This document shows, piece by piece, positions 23,871 to 36,084 of a stretch of DNA of 64,000 nt. The position numbers and the translations under genes are program-made. The DNA is from Diphasiastrum complanatum (taxonomy: Eukaryota > Streptophyta > Lycopodiopsida > Lycopodiales > Lycopodiaceae). Position 1 is the first letter of the stretch. Every line of letters starts with the position of its first letter. The stretch covers positions 37,720,597-37,784,596 of the forward strand of contig CM055095.1 of the NCBI GenBank assembly GCA_029204225.1, written 5' to 3'. The notes beneath the pieces are model-generated. The model did no database searches. It was not told the DNA's origin and worked only from the letters and a program-made list of their open reading frames with translations.

Positions 23871-23957
23871 TATTGTTGGTTGCGTACTTGCTGATATGAG
23901 GTCTCGTTAGAAACGAGACTGAATCCGCAATGAAAATTGTAGATTACCGAGCCACCC

Positions 23958-23969
23958 GCTCTGATACCA
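23958..23969 (-). other. Primer-binding site of Copia E
   Basis: Read on the minus strand, TGGTATCAGAGC is the standard plant Copia primer-binding site, complementary to the 3' end of initiator tRNA-Met. It lies one base inside the LTR end (CCTACA), which fixes the orientation and the LTR boundary of the element. Confidence 0.93.
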
Positions 23970-24833
23970 TGTAGGATTTTGATGGAAAGCGCTGAGTAGT
24001 GGAAGTGGTGAGCAGATGGATATAGATCGGTAGTGCATCAATTACCAGCTATGAGTTCAAGATGAAAAGAACACTGCAAATGTGCAATGTAACCAAAAAC
24101 CTAGACACAAAAATGCACTCAGATAAAAAACAGAAATGTGAGTACAGAAGCTTGAAGTTGGCCGCGGAACAGTAGGGTGCTCAACCTTTAGCTGAAATTG
24201 TTGATAGCTAGATAATCAGAACTCCTAAATAGCTAGTTCTACAAAACCTACTTAATCACTAATCCTCAATACAGAATAATGCCTGAATCATTGTTACAAA
24301 AGATGTCTGTTAGGACGTTGACTCCATCATTGATGATTGGAAGTCAGTTGATCAGTGCATTGGAATCCTAAGTTAATCTACTTACAGTCCCACAGAATGT
24401 AGCCAATATTTTAACAATATGTGGGTTAGATTTCTAGTTAACAGTATCGAAATTTACAAAGACTCAAAAAATATACACTGACTCAAAAAATATACACTGG
24501 CTCAAAAAATACAATGACGTCGAAGATTTAAGGTCAAAGACATCCGGATTTATCAGACCCGATTCAGGGTCGAAGACGTCTGGATATTTTCTGCCTCGAT
24601 CCGATTTAATCCAAGGTTGGAGAATCACATTTTGATGGGATTGACATGGGGTCGGAAAATAGGCTTGGGTCAGAAAATAGGCTTGGGTCGAAAAAATTCG
24701 ATCTTGAATTTTTTCGATCCTTTGCTAAAATTTTGAGCCTTTATAGTTTTGTGTAGTTTTTCTAGAATAAGTATGAACATGTTTTAGGATGCTCATTACT
24801 TAATGGAATTGGGCTTGAGCATGACTTCCAACA
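23970..24833 (-). repeat. 5' LTR of Copia E
   Basis: 864 bases. On the minus strand it starts TGTTGGAAGTCATGC and ends ATCCTACA (TG...CA), followed by the primer-binding site. It is the same LTR family as 14465-15369. The internal part contains a GTCGAAGACGTC-type AT-poor stretch seen in both copies. Confidence 0.9.
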
Positions 24834-26282
24834 ATGACCACCTAAGTAATGAGACAACATGGCCCACATTTGCAAGTGGAATGGAGGAACTACATACTTG
24901 TCGATTGCAAATGAGCCAAAAGACACCATTGTATTATGTTGATACACAATACATAAACAACATTCAAATGCTAATCAAGCTTCAACATCTTATAATTGAC
25001 ACTAACATATTAATTAACTCTAAGCTTATAAGGGTCTAGAGAGGGGGTTCGTTTTGGGACTTATGGAGACTTGTGCCTTGATCATATTTCGGTAAGTTCT
25101 ATATACATGCCAATGCCTATGATCAGTCATGTATTTACACTCATGGATCTAATCTAGAGGCAAAACCACACTTATGCCTCAACACATGATGGCTATTTAC
25201 TTTGACACTTACGTTGTGTGTAATTCTAATAGCCAGTTATTGTGAAATCAAATGTTTTACACCACACATAAGTGCCCTTCACATACATCAAGATCTTCTT
25301 ACATATGCTAGATGTCATCTCAACAATGTGTCTTACTCACAAAGGGAAATGCTCAATTCTAAGACACAATGAGAAGATATTATCAATATAACTAACAAGA
25401 GTGCAAACACATATTATCAAAGTTAATTGTGATCATTGTGGTTTTGACCCTAACGTATTGTCTTAAGTAATGACAACACATTCCTCATGATCAGTCTATT
25501 ATATAGACAATTGAATTTGGCAATCGATTCATCTCTCTAGGGTGATTATGCAACCCACATTGCCAAGCAATAGACCAGATTTATAGAGGCTTTTTGAGCA
25601 ACAACTTGATTCAATACCCTTTTTCTTGTCAACAATTTGATTACCAAGTCAACATGAGTTTACATTTGCATAGACAACATAATTACTTAGGAACTTCCTA
25701 CAATAAGGTCTCTAATTCATGGCAATCTCAATGAGAACGAAAATATCATTGGCCAAACTGGCTCACTTTGATACCAACGATGGCATGGACACCGTATGAA
25801 GAACAACTTAGCTTGCCATGTTTAATTCTTTGCCTACCTTTATAAGAATCAAATATAAAACCCAACATGCCAACACACACTAGATTCATGGAATGTTCTT
25901 GATTGACCAACTTCATCTAGGCATCCATTGAAATCATAAATAAAACTTGACATCAAGCCAATTAAAAATTGTATGAAACTTGTAAAGAATCATTCAAAGA
26001 ACTTATTCATCACAACCAACACTCGAAGTTTGTTCCATCACCAATCAAGCTAACTCATCACACATCAAACCAACGAGTCAAAGTCTAAACCGACTTGACC
26101 ATACTTTTAACATATTGTACCTTGTTGACTAAATCTTCGATGATTGTCGACCACCATGGACAATGTCGAGAGATCCTTGCTTGGGTATTGTTAAAATTTC
26201 TCTCCCCCCCCCCTTTAGGGAACCTCACTTTGTAGCCAACTCCCTATAATTTTACTCTTCTCTTGTATGCCCTTGTCTATGC
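24834..26282. other. Intergenic stretch, no gene recognised
   Basis: No ORF above about 80 codons has any family resemblance. The sequence is AT-rich, contains a C10 run at about 26203-26213, and shows no LTR or terminal inverted repeat that I could identify. Confidence 0.35.
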
Positions 26283-26352
26283 ATTAGGTTGGAGTCGAAC
26301 TTATGACTTCAATAAAAAGGATATGAAGCCTTAACCAACTCACCAATTCTTG
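26283..26352 (-). repeat. tRNA-derived SINE-like fragment
   Basis: On the minus strand, TGGTGAGTTGGTTAAGGC resembles a tRNA A box, and about 35 bases later AAGTTCGACTCC resembles a B box. The spacer lacks a convincing tRNA cloverleaf, so I call it a tRNA-derived repeat and not a tRNA gene. Confidence 0.45.
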
Positions 26353-26426
26353 GAGATGATTCCTACAATCAAGCGATTGGTCATGCACATTTTAGGGTCT
26401 TAGCTTGACTAGATCTATTTGATTTA

Positions 26427-26703
26427 CATGTACACGATGGAGGCTCAACTTGATTAGATCCGTTCTCCAATAAGTGGTGATGACTTGATCTATCTAATTT
26501 ACATGTACACGATGGAGGCTCGACTTGATTAGATCCCTTCTCCCATAAGTGGTGATGACTTGTTCTATCTAATTTACATTTACACGATGGAGGCTCGACC
26601 TAATTAGATCCGTTCTCCAATAAGTGGTGATGACTGGATCTATTTGATTTACATGTACACGACGGAGGCTCAACTTGATTAGATCCATCCTCCAATAAGT
26701 GGT
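26427..26703. repeat. 75-bp tandem repeat, 3.7 copies
   Basis: Units starting CATGTACACGATGGAGGCTC recur at 26427, 26502, 26577 and 26652 (period exactly 75) with a few substitutions each. All contain TTAGATCC and AATAAGTGGTGATGACT. I see no coding potential conserved across units. Confidence 0.9.
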
Positions 26704-27390
26704 GAATTAGGTACGATCTATGTTCCTCCAAACTAATAAGGTTGGTAATTTGACTCAGATCGAGAGCATGAGGACATCATACATAAAAAACACCGAAAAA
26801 AGACTCGAGTATATGTGATTTAGTAGCTCATCCCCATGTGAATGAGAGAAGCTTTGCCCCTTAAATCCACAATTTAGTGTGGGAGTTTGTTTTGAAGAGA
26901 TGGTGGTGTTGTGGGAGTCACACTTTGGATATGAGGAGCTTTTTTCATAGGTCGTTGGTTATATTGAAGAAAAAGATCGAGATTTGAAACCGCCATGCCC
27001 TTGCTTCTCTTTTTCTTCACAAAGGTAATACATAATAATAATAAATCAGCTTTCTCTCGCTTCTATCTTTCCTTGCTTGCTCGCTTGCTCGCTAGCAATG
27101 TGGGAAAAGAGCGATGGTGGCACCAGATGTATTGTCGCTCCCCCATTGACAATGGAAGAACCTGAATAAGTCTGTATTTACAATGAAAGAAGCAGCAAGC
27201 AATAGACATAGTACATGATCGTAGATGGAAAGACAGCAGAGATGATGATCTATTGTTCTATCAATTTTTCATCTCGCAAGTTTAGTTTATTGGCGTGTTG
27301 ATCAGTTAGATCTGCGTTCTTGTCTTAAATCATCTGTTTGAAGGTGTAGCAGCAAGTTTGGAAGCAGCCCATATAGTTATTTCTCTATCC
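26704..27390 (+). promoter_or_regulatory. Upstream region and 5' leader of the BIG gene
   Basis: This gene-free stretch precedes the BIG start codon. A pyrimidine-rich segment with GCTTGCTCGCTTGCTCGCT (about 27070-27095) and further TTTCTCTC tracts are typical of plant 5' leaders. I cannot identify a reliable TATA box or transcription start. No ATG lies in frame just upstream of 27391. Confidence 0.35.
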
Positions 27391-30300
27391 ATGGCGACCA
27401 CAGCTTCGGCACCGGGTGGAAGCTCCCGTCTGGGCAGGATCCTTGGCCCTGCTTTAGACAAGATGATAAAAAATGCTTCGTGGCGCAAGCATGGGAAGCT
27501 GGTACAGGATTGCAAGGCGGTTGTGGATAAGCTCGCTGCTGTTTCCGATGCTGCCAATGCAAATGCAAGTGCAGATGAGGAAGCTGTGCTGTTGACGGAT
27601 AGCCCTCTTGTTGATGAAAACATTTTGTATAGTGCAGGGGATGCAGAATTTATACTGCAGCCCTTCATCGCGGCTTGTGAAACGCAGGTTGCAAAGGTGG
27701 CGGAGCCTGCGTTGGATTGTTTTCAGAAATTGATTGCGCAGGGACACTTGAGAGGTGAGGTAGATGTGGACGTGGGTGTGGGGAGTAGCAATTCGGGGGT
27801 TTTAGTGCAGATCATGAATGCAATCTGCAAGTGCCATGACTCTGGTGATGAGGGCATTGAGCTTTTAGTGCTGAAAACACTTCTTACTGCAGTGATCTCG
27901 ACGACACTGGCTATTCATGGTGATTTTCTGCTCAAGGCCATTCGAACATGTTACAATGTGTTTCTGGGAAGCAAAGTTATTGTTAATCAGACGACTGCTA
28001 AGGCATCGCTCACTCAGATGCTCGTTATTGTTTTCAGGAGAATGGAGGCGGATTCATCCACAATTCCCATCCAACCCATTGTTGTGGCAGATCTGATGGA
28101 GTCCGCGGAAAGATCTGCTTCTGACGCAAATGTTACTCAGTCTGTTCAAAATATCATCACGAAGGTGGTATTGGATATGGAGATTGTCTTCCCTAAACTT
28201 CCTTCAGTCAAACCCTTAATAAGGGAGAATCAAGGCTTGAATGATGCTAGCTTAGCAAATGAAAATAGCAGCCCCTCCCACGTCTTGCAGGATTCAGAAA
28301 AGGGTGTGCAGGATAGCGGTGATTGGGATGATAGCTTAAATCAAAGGGCTGTGGAGAATAAGAAAGGTGAGGGATTCGACAGAGATGTAGACACAGAAGA
28401 AGATCTGGATGAGCCTTTTACGAACAAGCTTCGGCGGGATGCTTATCTTGCATTTAGGACACTTTGCAAACTTTCCATGAAAAATACAGCTCAAGAGGGG
28501 ACATCGGATGCTTTTCTAATTCGTGGGAAAGCTGTAGCTTTGGAACTGTTGAAGATACTGTTGGAAGATGCAGGACCCATTTTCCGCAGCAGTAAGAGGT
28601 GACAACTCTGCAATATGGAACCTTTATATTATTAGCATTCAAGGGAGTAAAGTTTGCTTCCTATCTAAACATCCAGTTTTTTTAGGGCAAGCTTCGGCTT
28701 AATCATGTGAAAGCATCCATTCATTTATCATATAAGAGGAATTGTATTGTTTGCCATTTGCCATGGTATACTCTAATATGTGAGAAGCTTTTGTTGAATT
28801 GGAATTCCACATTTTGGCTGGCCATGCAGATTCCTCAGTGCAATCAAGCAGTACCTGTGTATATCGCTTTTGAAGAACAGTGCATCATCAGCTTTGAACA
28901 TTTTTGATTTGTCTTGCTCAATTCTTATGAGCTTAGTGTCGAAATTCAGGGCTGGCCTGAAGGCTGAAATAGGAGTATTCTTCCCTATGATAGTATTGAG
29001 GGTACTGGAGAATGTGTCCCAACCAAGTTACCAGCTAAAAGTGATAGTTCTTCACCTGCTAGAGAAACTCTGCATGGATTCACAAATACTTGTTGACATA
29101 TTTGTAAATTATGACTGTGATGTTGATTCATCCAACATGTTTGAAAGGTATTTTCTCGCGAGTACCCCTGGTTTATCTTCAATGTACAAGTGTTCCATTA
29201 TTGTTCTCGTTGCTCTGCCTCATCACTTCATTTCAAAATTGGTTTCGCATCTGAATGCTTGTTCCTCTCCAGGATGGTCAATGGGCTGCTTAAGACCGCT
29301 CAAGGAGTCCCTCCAGGGGCAGACTCTACTCTGAATGCCGTTCAAGATGCTGCTTTGAAGGTTTCTGCCATAAAATGCCTTGTAGGGGTTTTGAAGTCAA
29401 TGGGGGATTGGATGAATAGGCAGTTGCGTTTGACTGATACTTCCTATTTCAAGAATATGGATCCCGAAGAAAGCACTGAATCTGGAAGTGCTGTTTTTGG
29501 AACAGTTCTTGAAGGCGATGATGAAAATGGAGCAGAAAGTCGCCCGACTGATTCTGGATTAGAAATCTCAGCAGTTGCAACCATTGAGCAAAGACGTGCC
29601 TATAAACTTGAATTCCAGGTAATAAGCATCACGGTTTTCAAGATCCTATTTAGCATATGTGCCAAAATCATGCTACTTTCCTTGGCATGAGTTTATATCG
29701 TTTCTAGAAACTGTAGGGCTCTTGGAATAAAAATTCAAAAAGCGATTTACGTCTCTACAATCCAATCTGCAGGAAGGAATATCACTTTTCAATCGTAAGC
29801 CACGGAAAGGAATCGATTTTCTTCTAAATTCCAAGAAACTGGAGTCCTCTGAAGATATAGCAAAGTTTCTTTTGGGTACTCCAGGTCTTGACAAAACTAT
29901 GATCGGTGATTATTTGGGAGAGAAGGATGATCTGGCTCTGAGAGTCATGCATGCTTATGTAGATTCTTTTAACTTTATTGCAATGCAGTTTGATGAAGCA
30001 ATTAGAACCTTTTTGATGGGATTTCGACTCCCTGGAGAAGCACAGAAGATAGATAGAATCATGGAGAAGTTTGCTGAACGTTATTGCAAGTGTAATCCTA
30101 AAGCTTTTACAAGTGCAGACACTGCATATGTGCTTGCGTACTCTGTCATTATGTTGAACACAGATGCGCACAACCCAATGGTAAAGGACAAGGTCAGTTC
30201 CAACGTTTTGCTTGATGCTGTCTACACCCTGACAATTCAAAATGTGGGGTTTAGGGTTTAACGTTTAGGGTAAGGATGTCATAGCATTTGGTCCTTGCCA

Positions 30301-33300
30301 TGCATGATGGTTTTGGTGGTCTGGGACTTTGTGCATGGGCTTCATAAGGTTTTAGATTGCATGCTTCCTTTGTCAGGTACTATCCCAGAGAAAAAAACGA
30401 TACATCCTTCTGTTTAAACTTGGGGCTTTGCCGCAGATACGAAGGACTCACCCTTGCTAGCATTTTTTTACTATCCTTTTTCTATCATGTTTATTGCTCT
30501 CTCAAAGCTCCAAAAGATTTCATTCCTGGTTACAATTATTGCATTTATTTGAATTTATAAGCAAAATAAATATGGTACGTTGCAGATGTCAAAGCAAGAT
30601 TTTATTCGCAACAATCGTGGAATTGATGATGGGAATGATTTGCCCGAAGAGTTTATGGGTGCGTTGTATGACCGTATCGTAAGAAATGAGATCAAAATGA
30701 AGGCGAACAATCCTGTATCAAAAGGTAAGCAAGCGTCCAGCAGTAATAGGTTGCCGGGCATTGAGAACATACTTAATATTGTCGTTGGGAAGCCTAAAAA
30801 AGAGGAGAAGTCATTTGAGACTAGTGAGGACATCAGTCAGCACATGCAAGAACAGCTGAAGGAGAAGGCTAGTAAATCTGAGTACGTGTCAAATGCCTTT
30901 TCCAGGAGTGCAATGTGTCATTTTGGAGTTGCAATAAAAAAGCTTCATACGTAAGGTTTCTTTAACACCCTGTGGTAGTTTTGCAGGTCTGCTTATTATT
31001 CTGCATCTGAAGTTGAGATTCTAAAGCCGATGGTGGAAGTCTCATGGGCTCCAATGCTGGCTGCTTTCAGTGTCCCGCTGGATAAAAGTGAAGATGGAGT
31101 TGTAACTTACCAATGTCTTGAAGGTTTTCGCCATGCAATCCATGTAACAGCAGTCATGTGCATGCAGACACAACGTGATGCCTTTGTTACTTCACTTGCA
31201 AAGTTCACATGTCTTCATTCTCCTTCTGATATCAAACAAAAGAATATTGATGCAATCAAGGTATTTTGCTGCTGACTGCTGTAGCATAAATTGAACATAA
31301 GAGTCTCTCAAATTTTTTGTGACCTACTTGAAGATTATTCCTGGCTTGTCAGGGCAATTTAATTGATCCTTGAAGCATTAGGAATTATTACTACTCGTTT
31401 ATGGTTTTTAAAGTTGTCAGTCAATGAGCTCGAACCATCTTTCTGACACTTGTTTTAGATGCTCAAGGAACGATTTTTGAGGCCTAAAGGATTTTGCAAG
31501 TTAACCAAACTATGCACTTGTCAGGACCCTGTATAGAATCTGACAAACATAGTTACCAGGAACAGCGTTTGCATTGGGTTGCAAACTTGCAAACCCATTT
31601 GCTACAAACGCACTTGGTGGGACCATGCATGGAATCTTACAGTCACGGTTACTAACAAACGTGTTTGCACTAGATTGCAAGCTTGCAAACACGTTTTCCA
31701 AGAACGCATTTGCAAACTCGTTACAAATGTCAGCATTTATGGTAGAATTTTGTTTTGGCAATTTTTATCTACAATCAGAAGGTTGAATGACCTTTGAATA
31801 TTGTATGTGATGTTTCACAGTATTTTGAACCTGTTATTTCTTAAGATGCCTAAAAAAGTTCATCTTAATATCGGCTAAACTTAGGGTTTTCTTTGTTTAT
31901 TTTTTTTGCAAATCTGCTGACTTTTTGCCAAACTTGCAAACATGTTCGCAAACTAAACACAGTTGAAGGCTGTGAATGTTTGCTGGCAACTATGCCAACA
32001 AGCTGATGGAAATTTGCTGTTAGAAAGTTCTTGGGTGTAGTTGCTATCACCCCGTGATGTGCACAATACTGACACATGTCCTGACACTTACCTGCATCTT
32101 TGCACTGAGAGTAAGACTGCTAAGGGCCAGAAGAGCCAGGCTTACGATACTGTGATATGCCAATCATTTGGAAAGCCTATGGCCGTGGAAAAAACTTCTG
32201 TAGAGCCTTATTAAAGTTTAGACCACAAGCTGATAGCTTAGAATGATCATGTGAGAGTGTAATTCCTTCTATCAAAGTATTTGGATTTAACTTTGGGTAT
32301 TGGCATCTACTATGTACTTCATTGTTTTAAATCATTTGAAGTATCATCTTTTGCAGACAGTCCTAATCATAGCGGAGGATGATGGGAATTATCTACAAGA
32401 AGCATGGGAACATGTGCTCACCTGTATTTCTCGCTTTGAGCATCTTCACCTGATTGGAGAAGGAGCACCTCCTGATGCCACTTTTTTTGCCGTACAGCAG
32501 AATGAACTTGAGAAAACAAGGCAAGGATTGCGGTCGCCTGTATTTCCCAGTTCATGGCGAAAAGGTACTGGTCGCATGCAGTATTCTGCAGCAGCTGCAG
32601 CAGTGGCACGTCGAGGTTCGTATGATAGCGCAGGAGCGGGTGGGCTTGGTAGTGGTGCCGTTACAACAGAGCAAATGAATAATCTAGTATCAAACTTGAA
32701 TATGCTTGAGCAGATTGACAGCTTGGAGGTGAATAAGATTTTCAGCCGGAGTCACCGGTTGAACAGTGAAGCTATTGTCGATTTTGTGAAGGCCCTTTGC
32801 AGAGTATCAATGGAGGAGCTACGATCGAACAGTGATCCTCGAGTTTTTAGCCTTACTAAGATCGTTGAGATATCGTAAGACTGCAGTGCTATCTGGCAAC
32901 TGTAAAACTTATGAATCTGTTCAGTAGGCACATAGATACATGAAGCATAACATGTTTTTAGATTAATGGACATGACAATCATTGCTTGAATGCAGGCATT
33001 TCAACATGAATCGGATTAGACTGGTTTGGTCTCGCATGTGGAATGTGCTAGCTGACTTTTTTGTGACAGTAGGATGCTCAGACAACCTTTCTGTTGCCAT
33101 GTATGTTATGGACTCCTTGCGGCAGTTGGCCATGAAGTTCTTGGAACGAGAGGAGCTGGCAAATTATAATTTTCAAAATCAGTTCATGAAGCCTTTTGTA
33201 GTTGTTATGCAGAAGAGTAGCTCTGTTGAGATCAGAGAACTTATAATTCGCTGTGTCTCTCAAATGGTGTTTGCTCGTGTCAGCAACGTAAAGTCTGGCT

Positions 33301-35656
33301 GGAAGATAATGTTTATGGTAATAGCTTCTGCTCAAACTGGTCTTAAAAAATCTTTTATGAATCTGTAATGATTGTAGTGCGTTTGTAGAAGATCTTGTGT
33401 GGGAAGTTGCCGTGAAGGGAATTATCATTATCACAGTTTACTGTCCTGCTTTGGTTTAACTCCTAAAAGCATATTCTCATATTTTTTCTTGCTTAGCGCA
33501 TACTTCCGAAATTATGAAAGCGATTTTTATAAAGTTGCTACAGAAAAATGCGTTCTAAATACCTGTTTCCTTTTTTTGAACGATATTTAAACAGGTTTTT
33601 ACGACAGCTGCTACAGATGAACATAAAAACATTGTGCTGTTGGCCTTCGAAACTATCGAGAAGATTGTGCGAGAATATTTCACATTTATAACTGAGACAG
33701 AAACTAATACTTTCACTGACTGTGTGAACTGCCTTATCGCATTCACTAATAGCAGATTCAACCAGGACATTTGTCTGAATGCGATAGCGTTTCTTCGATT
33801 TTGTGCACTGAAGTTAGCTGAAGGAGAGCTAGGCTCCTCTGCACACAACAAAGAGAACACAACTAAGATTACCACCAGTATCTCAGCATCTGAAAGACAG
33901 GGTTCCTTGGATATTCCATCTGCTGCTGATAAGGACGACTACTTGCATTTTTGGTTTCCCTTGCTAGCAGGTTTGCACTTGAAAAAGAACTTTTTCACTT
34001 ACTTTTATAAGAAACAGAGTCTGAGTTTCTTTCTTTCACACAGTTCGTTAGATGATATTTAAATTTTTTTACTAGTAAGTTAGTTTGGTTCTTAAATTCG
34101 TATGTCCTTCGCTCAACATAGGTTTGTCAGAGCTGACTTTTGATACTCGACCTGATATTCGAAAAAGTGCATTGGAAGTGTTATCTGACACTTTGCGCTA
34201 CCATGGACATATTTTTCCTCCTGATTTTTGGGAGCGCATATTTGAATCTATTCTCTTCCCGATATTCGAGAATGTGCAAAGGGAAACAGAGTCAGGAGCT
34301 GCTATGCACCCGAGTTTTGATGTGGATGAAGAAGATCAAGTGGAACTAGAGAAGAATAATTGGCTATATGAAACTTGTACAGTGACATTTCAGCTTTTAG
34401 TGGACTTGCTTGTCAAGTTTTATGCAGTCATAAGTTCTCTACTTGAGAGATTTCTATTACTAATGAAAAGTTTTGTGAGAAAACTTCATCAAAGGCTGGC
34501 TTCTGTCGGTGTAGCAGCATTTGTACGGCTAATTAGCAATGCAGGATATATGTTCTCTGAAGGGAGTTGGCACATAGTTCTATCAGCTTTGAAGCAAGTA
34601 ACTACAGAAACGCTCCCAGATTTAGGTCACATTGTGGGGCTGCTGGAGAAATTTCCAATCCGAAGTACTGCAGGGGAACACAACACTACAAGAAGCTTCA
34701 AGCTGAAAGTGGATGAAGTGACAAAAAGGCAGAAAGATGTTGTGGTTCTTTTGTCATTTAAATTTTTTGAAGTGAATTGCCATGTAGCAGTTCAGCTACT
34801 TCTGGTGCAGGCAAGTCTTGTTAGTTCTACGACTACTTAATCTAACACAAATCACAATCCTTGGCTTTTTTTACATGCGTTTTGCAAGTTTCTTGGCTAG
34901 CTAATTGGTTGAACGATTTTGGGCTTCTGAGTTTGAAACTCAATTGACATTTCTTTCAGACCAGAAGTTACACTCATAAGCAGGATGATCTGCATAGTGC
35001 ATCTAAGGGTTCTGGTGTTTCATACATATGTGCAGGCTATTTCTGAAGTTTACAATCTACATGGGGCTTTACTGATATCGGAATCAAATACCATTCTTTT
35101 ACTCGATACACTGCAATTAGTTGCTAGACATGCGTACCACATTAACCTTAATTATTCAATGCGTGAAAAGCTCCAAAAGTTACAGCCATCGATGCAGTTT
35201 CCTGATCCTCCCTTGCTACGCCTAGAGAGTGAATCTTATAATGCATATTTATTGATGCTGCAACAATTACCTGGAGACAAGCCAGGCTTGGCCCAGATGG
35301 GTCTGGTGGAGACTAGACTTGTGGAGCTATGTGAGGAGGTCCTGCAAGTCTACTTGAAAACTTCTGCTCTAGGTCCTGTTAGTGTGGCAGGCCATAAGGA
35401 TAAGCTCTTGCAACCACTTTGGGTGATTCCTTTGGCTTCTGCACGACGGCGAGAGTTAGCTGCAAGGGCTCCATTAGTAGTGGCAACACTTCGAGCAGTT
35501 GGTGGACTAGAAATTTCTTCATTTCAAAGGTATCTTGTCCGTTTCTTTCCATTGCTTGTGAACCTTGTCAGTTGTGAGCATGGATCTGTGGAGGTCCAAC
35601 TAGCACTCAGTAATATGTTTAGCTCTTCTATATGGCCAGTTTTATCGCAAGCTTAA
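27391..35656 (+). CDS. BIG: BIG-class ARF guanine-nucleotide exchange factor (Sec7 domain), 11 exons
   Basis: Large ARF-GEF of the plant BIG1-4 class. It activates ARF GTPases at the trans-Golgi network for vesicle budding and secretion. Inferred exons: 27391-28598, 28830-29147, 29273-29618, 29773-30192, 30586-30881, 30987-31260, 32357-32874, 32996-33317, 33595-33970, 34122-34810, 35036-35656. They sum to 5,388 nt in frame, 1,795 residues, close to the family's usual length. The start ATGGCG (27391) has a strong context and opens into a BIG2/3-like DCB domain ([13 protein letters not shown]). The HUS box NYDCD is at about 496-500 and Sec7 at about 612-800, with the catalytic glutamate of FRLPGE at about 713. 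C-terminal HDS repeats end near ISCEHGS-like LVSCEHGS. Residues Tyr747, Ser748, Asp755 and Met765 match the brefeldin-A-sensitive signature. All introns are GT-AG except intron 10 (GC-AG). No internal stops, so probably functional. Confidence 0.95.
30246..30272 (+). repeat. Short telomere-like tract in BIG intron 4
   Basis: GGTTTAGGGTTTAACGTTTAGGGTAA contains two TTTAGGG units and one variant unit, the plant telomere motif. The tract is short and intronic. Confidence 0.6.
31261..32356. other. BIG intron 6 (longest intron)
   Basis: A 1,096-base GT-AG intron between ...[11 protein letters not shown] and [14 protein letters not shown]. It holds a two-unit 96-bp tandem repeat (31525-31716) and no embedded gene that I recognise. 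The other introns are 105-393 bases. Confidence 0.85.
31525..31716. repeat. 96-bp tandem duplication in BIG intron 6
   Basis: Two units start GACCCTGTATAGAATCT (31525) and GACCATGCATGGAATCT (31621). Each contains a self-complementary GTTTGCA...TGCAAAC stretch, so each unit can form a hairpin. Confidence 0.75.
34811..35035 (+). other. GC-AG intron of the BIG gene
   Basis: The donor reads CAG|GCAAGT and the acceptor TGTGCAG|GC. The exons on both sides join in frame (VQLLLVQ then [12 protein letters not shown]) exactly as the protein family requires. GC donors with an otherwise perfect consensus are a known minority class in plants. Confidence 0.85.
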
Positions 35657-35995
35657 TGCTTACTCTCAATAACACAAAAAAGGAATTTGGAAGGTAACAT
35701 AACCTTCCAAGGATTCATTTTCTATGCTCGTGATATGAAATCATCAGTTTGTGTACTATGCTTTCATAAAAATTAAAATCAATTCGTAGTTTTTAAAAGA
35801 GATTAGTTGTTCTCGAGAACAACTCATTTAGATCGGCTACTTACCATACATGTATTATCACATTTAATATAAAGGCACATTACTTGACACTGCTTGCAGT
35901 ATTCTCGAACTATATGTTGAGACAGTGGTGCAAATTTTGCAGAGTTATCTTATTTGTAATCTGGTCAAAGATGGGTTGTCAGGAATGCATGGTAA

Positions 35996-36084
35996 CACAT
36001 CTTGGTTTCCAAGGGGGGCTTGAACCTGGGACCGAAAAAACTTCGGATGCCAAGCTAACCAACTGTGTCAACCCCTTGGATGAT
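35996..36084 (-). mobile_element. tRNA-derived SINE copy 1
   Basis: On the minus strand it has an A-box-like TTGGTTAGCTTGGCATCC and a B-box-like CAGGTTCAAGCCCCC. It matches the copy at 53269-53353 along its length. It is flanked by near-identical direct repeats GAATGCATGGTAA (35983-35995) and GAATGCATGATAA (36085-36097), probably the target-site duplication. It lies about 330 bases downstream of the BIG stop codon. Confidence 0.7.

Noticed and set aside
26283..26352. Functional tRNA genes at the A-box/B-box-like sites (also near 36.0, 53.3 and 63.25 kb)
   Set aside because: The sequences do not fold into complete cloverleaves and two copies have target-site duplications, so they are tRNA-derived repeats.
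27358..27390. An upstream start 33 bases before the BIG ATG
   Set aside because: The codon at 27358 is TTG. The first ATG is 27391, with a strong context and a family-like N-terminus.
34811..34812. GC at the BIG intron 10 donor as a sequencing error
   Set aside because: The rest of the donor (CAG|GCAAGT) is the consensus of natural GC-AG introns and the exon join is correct.
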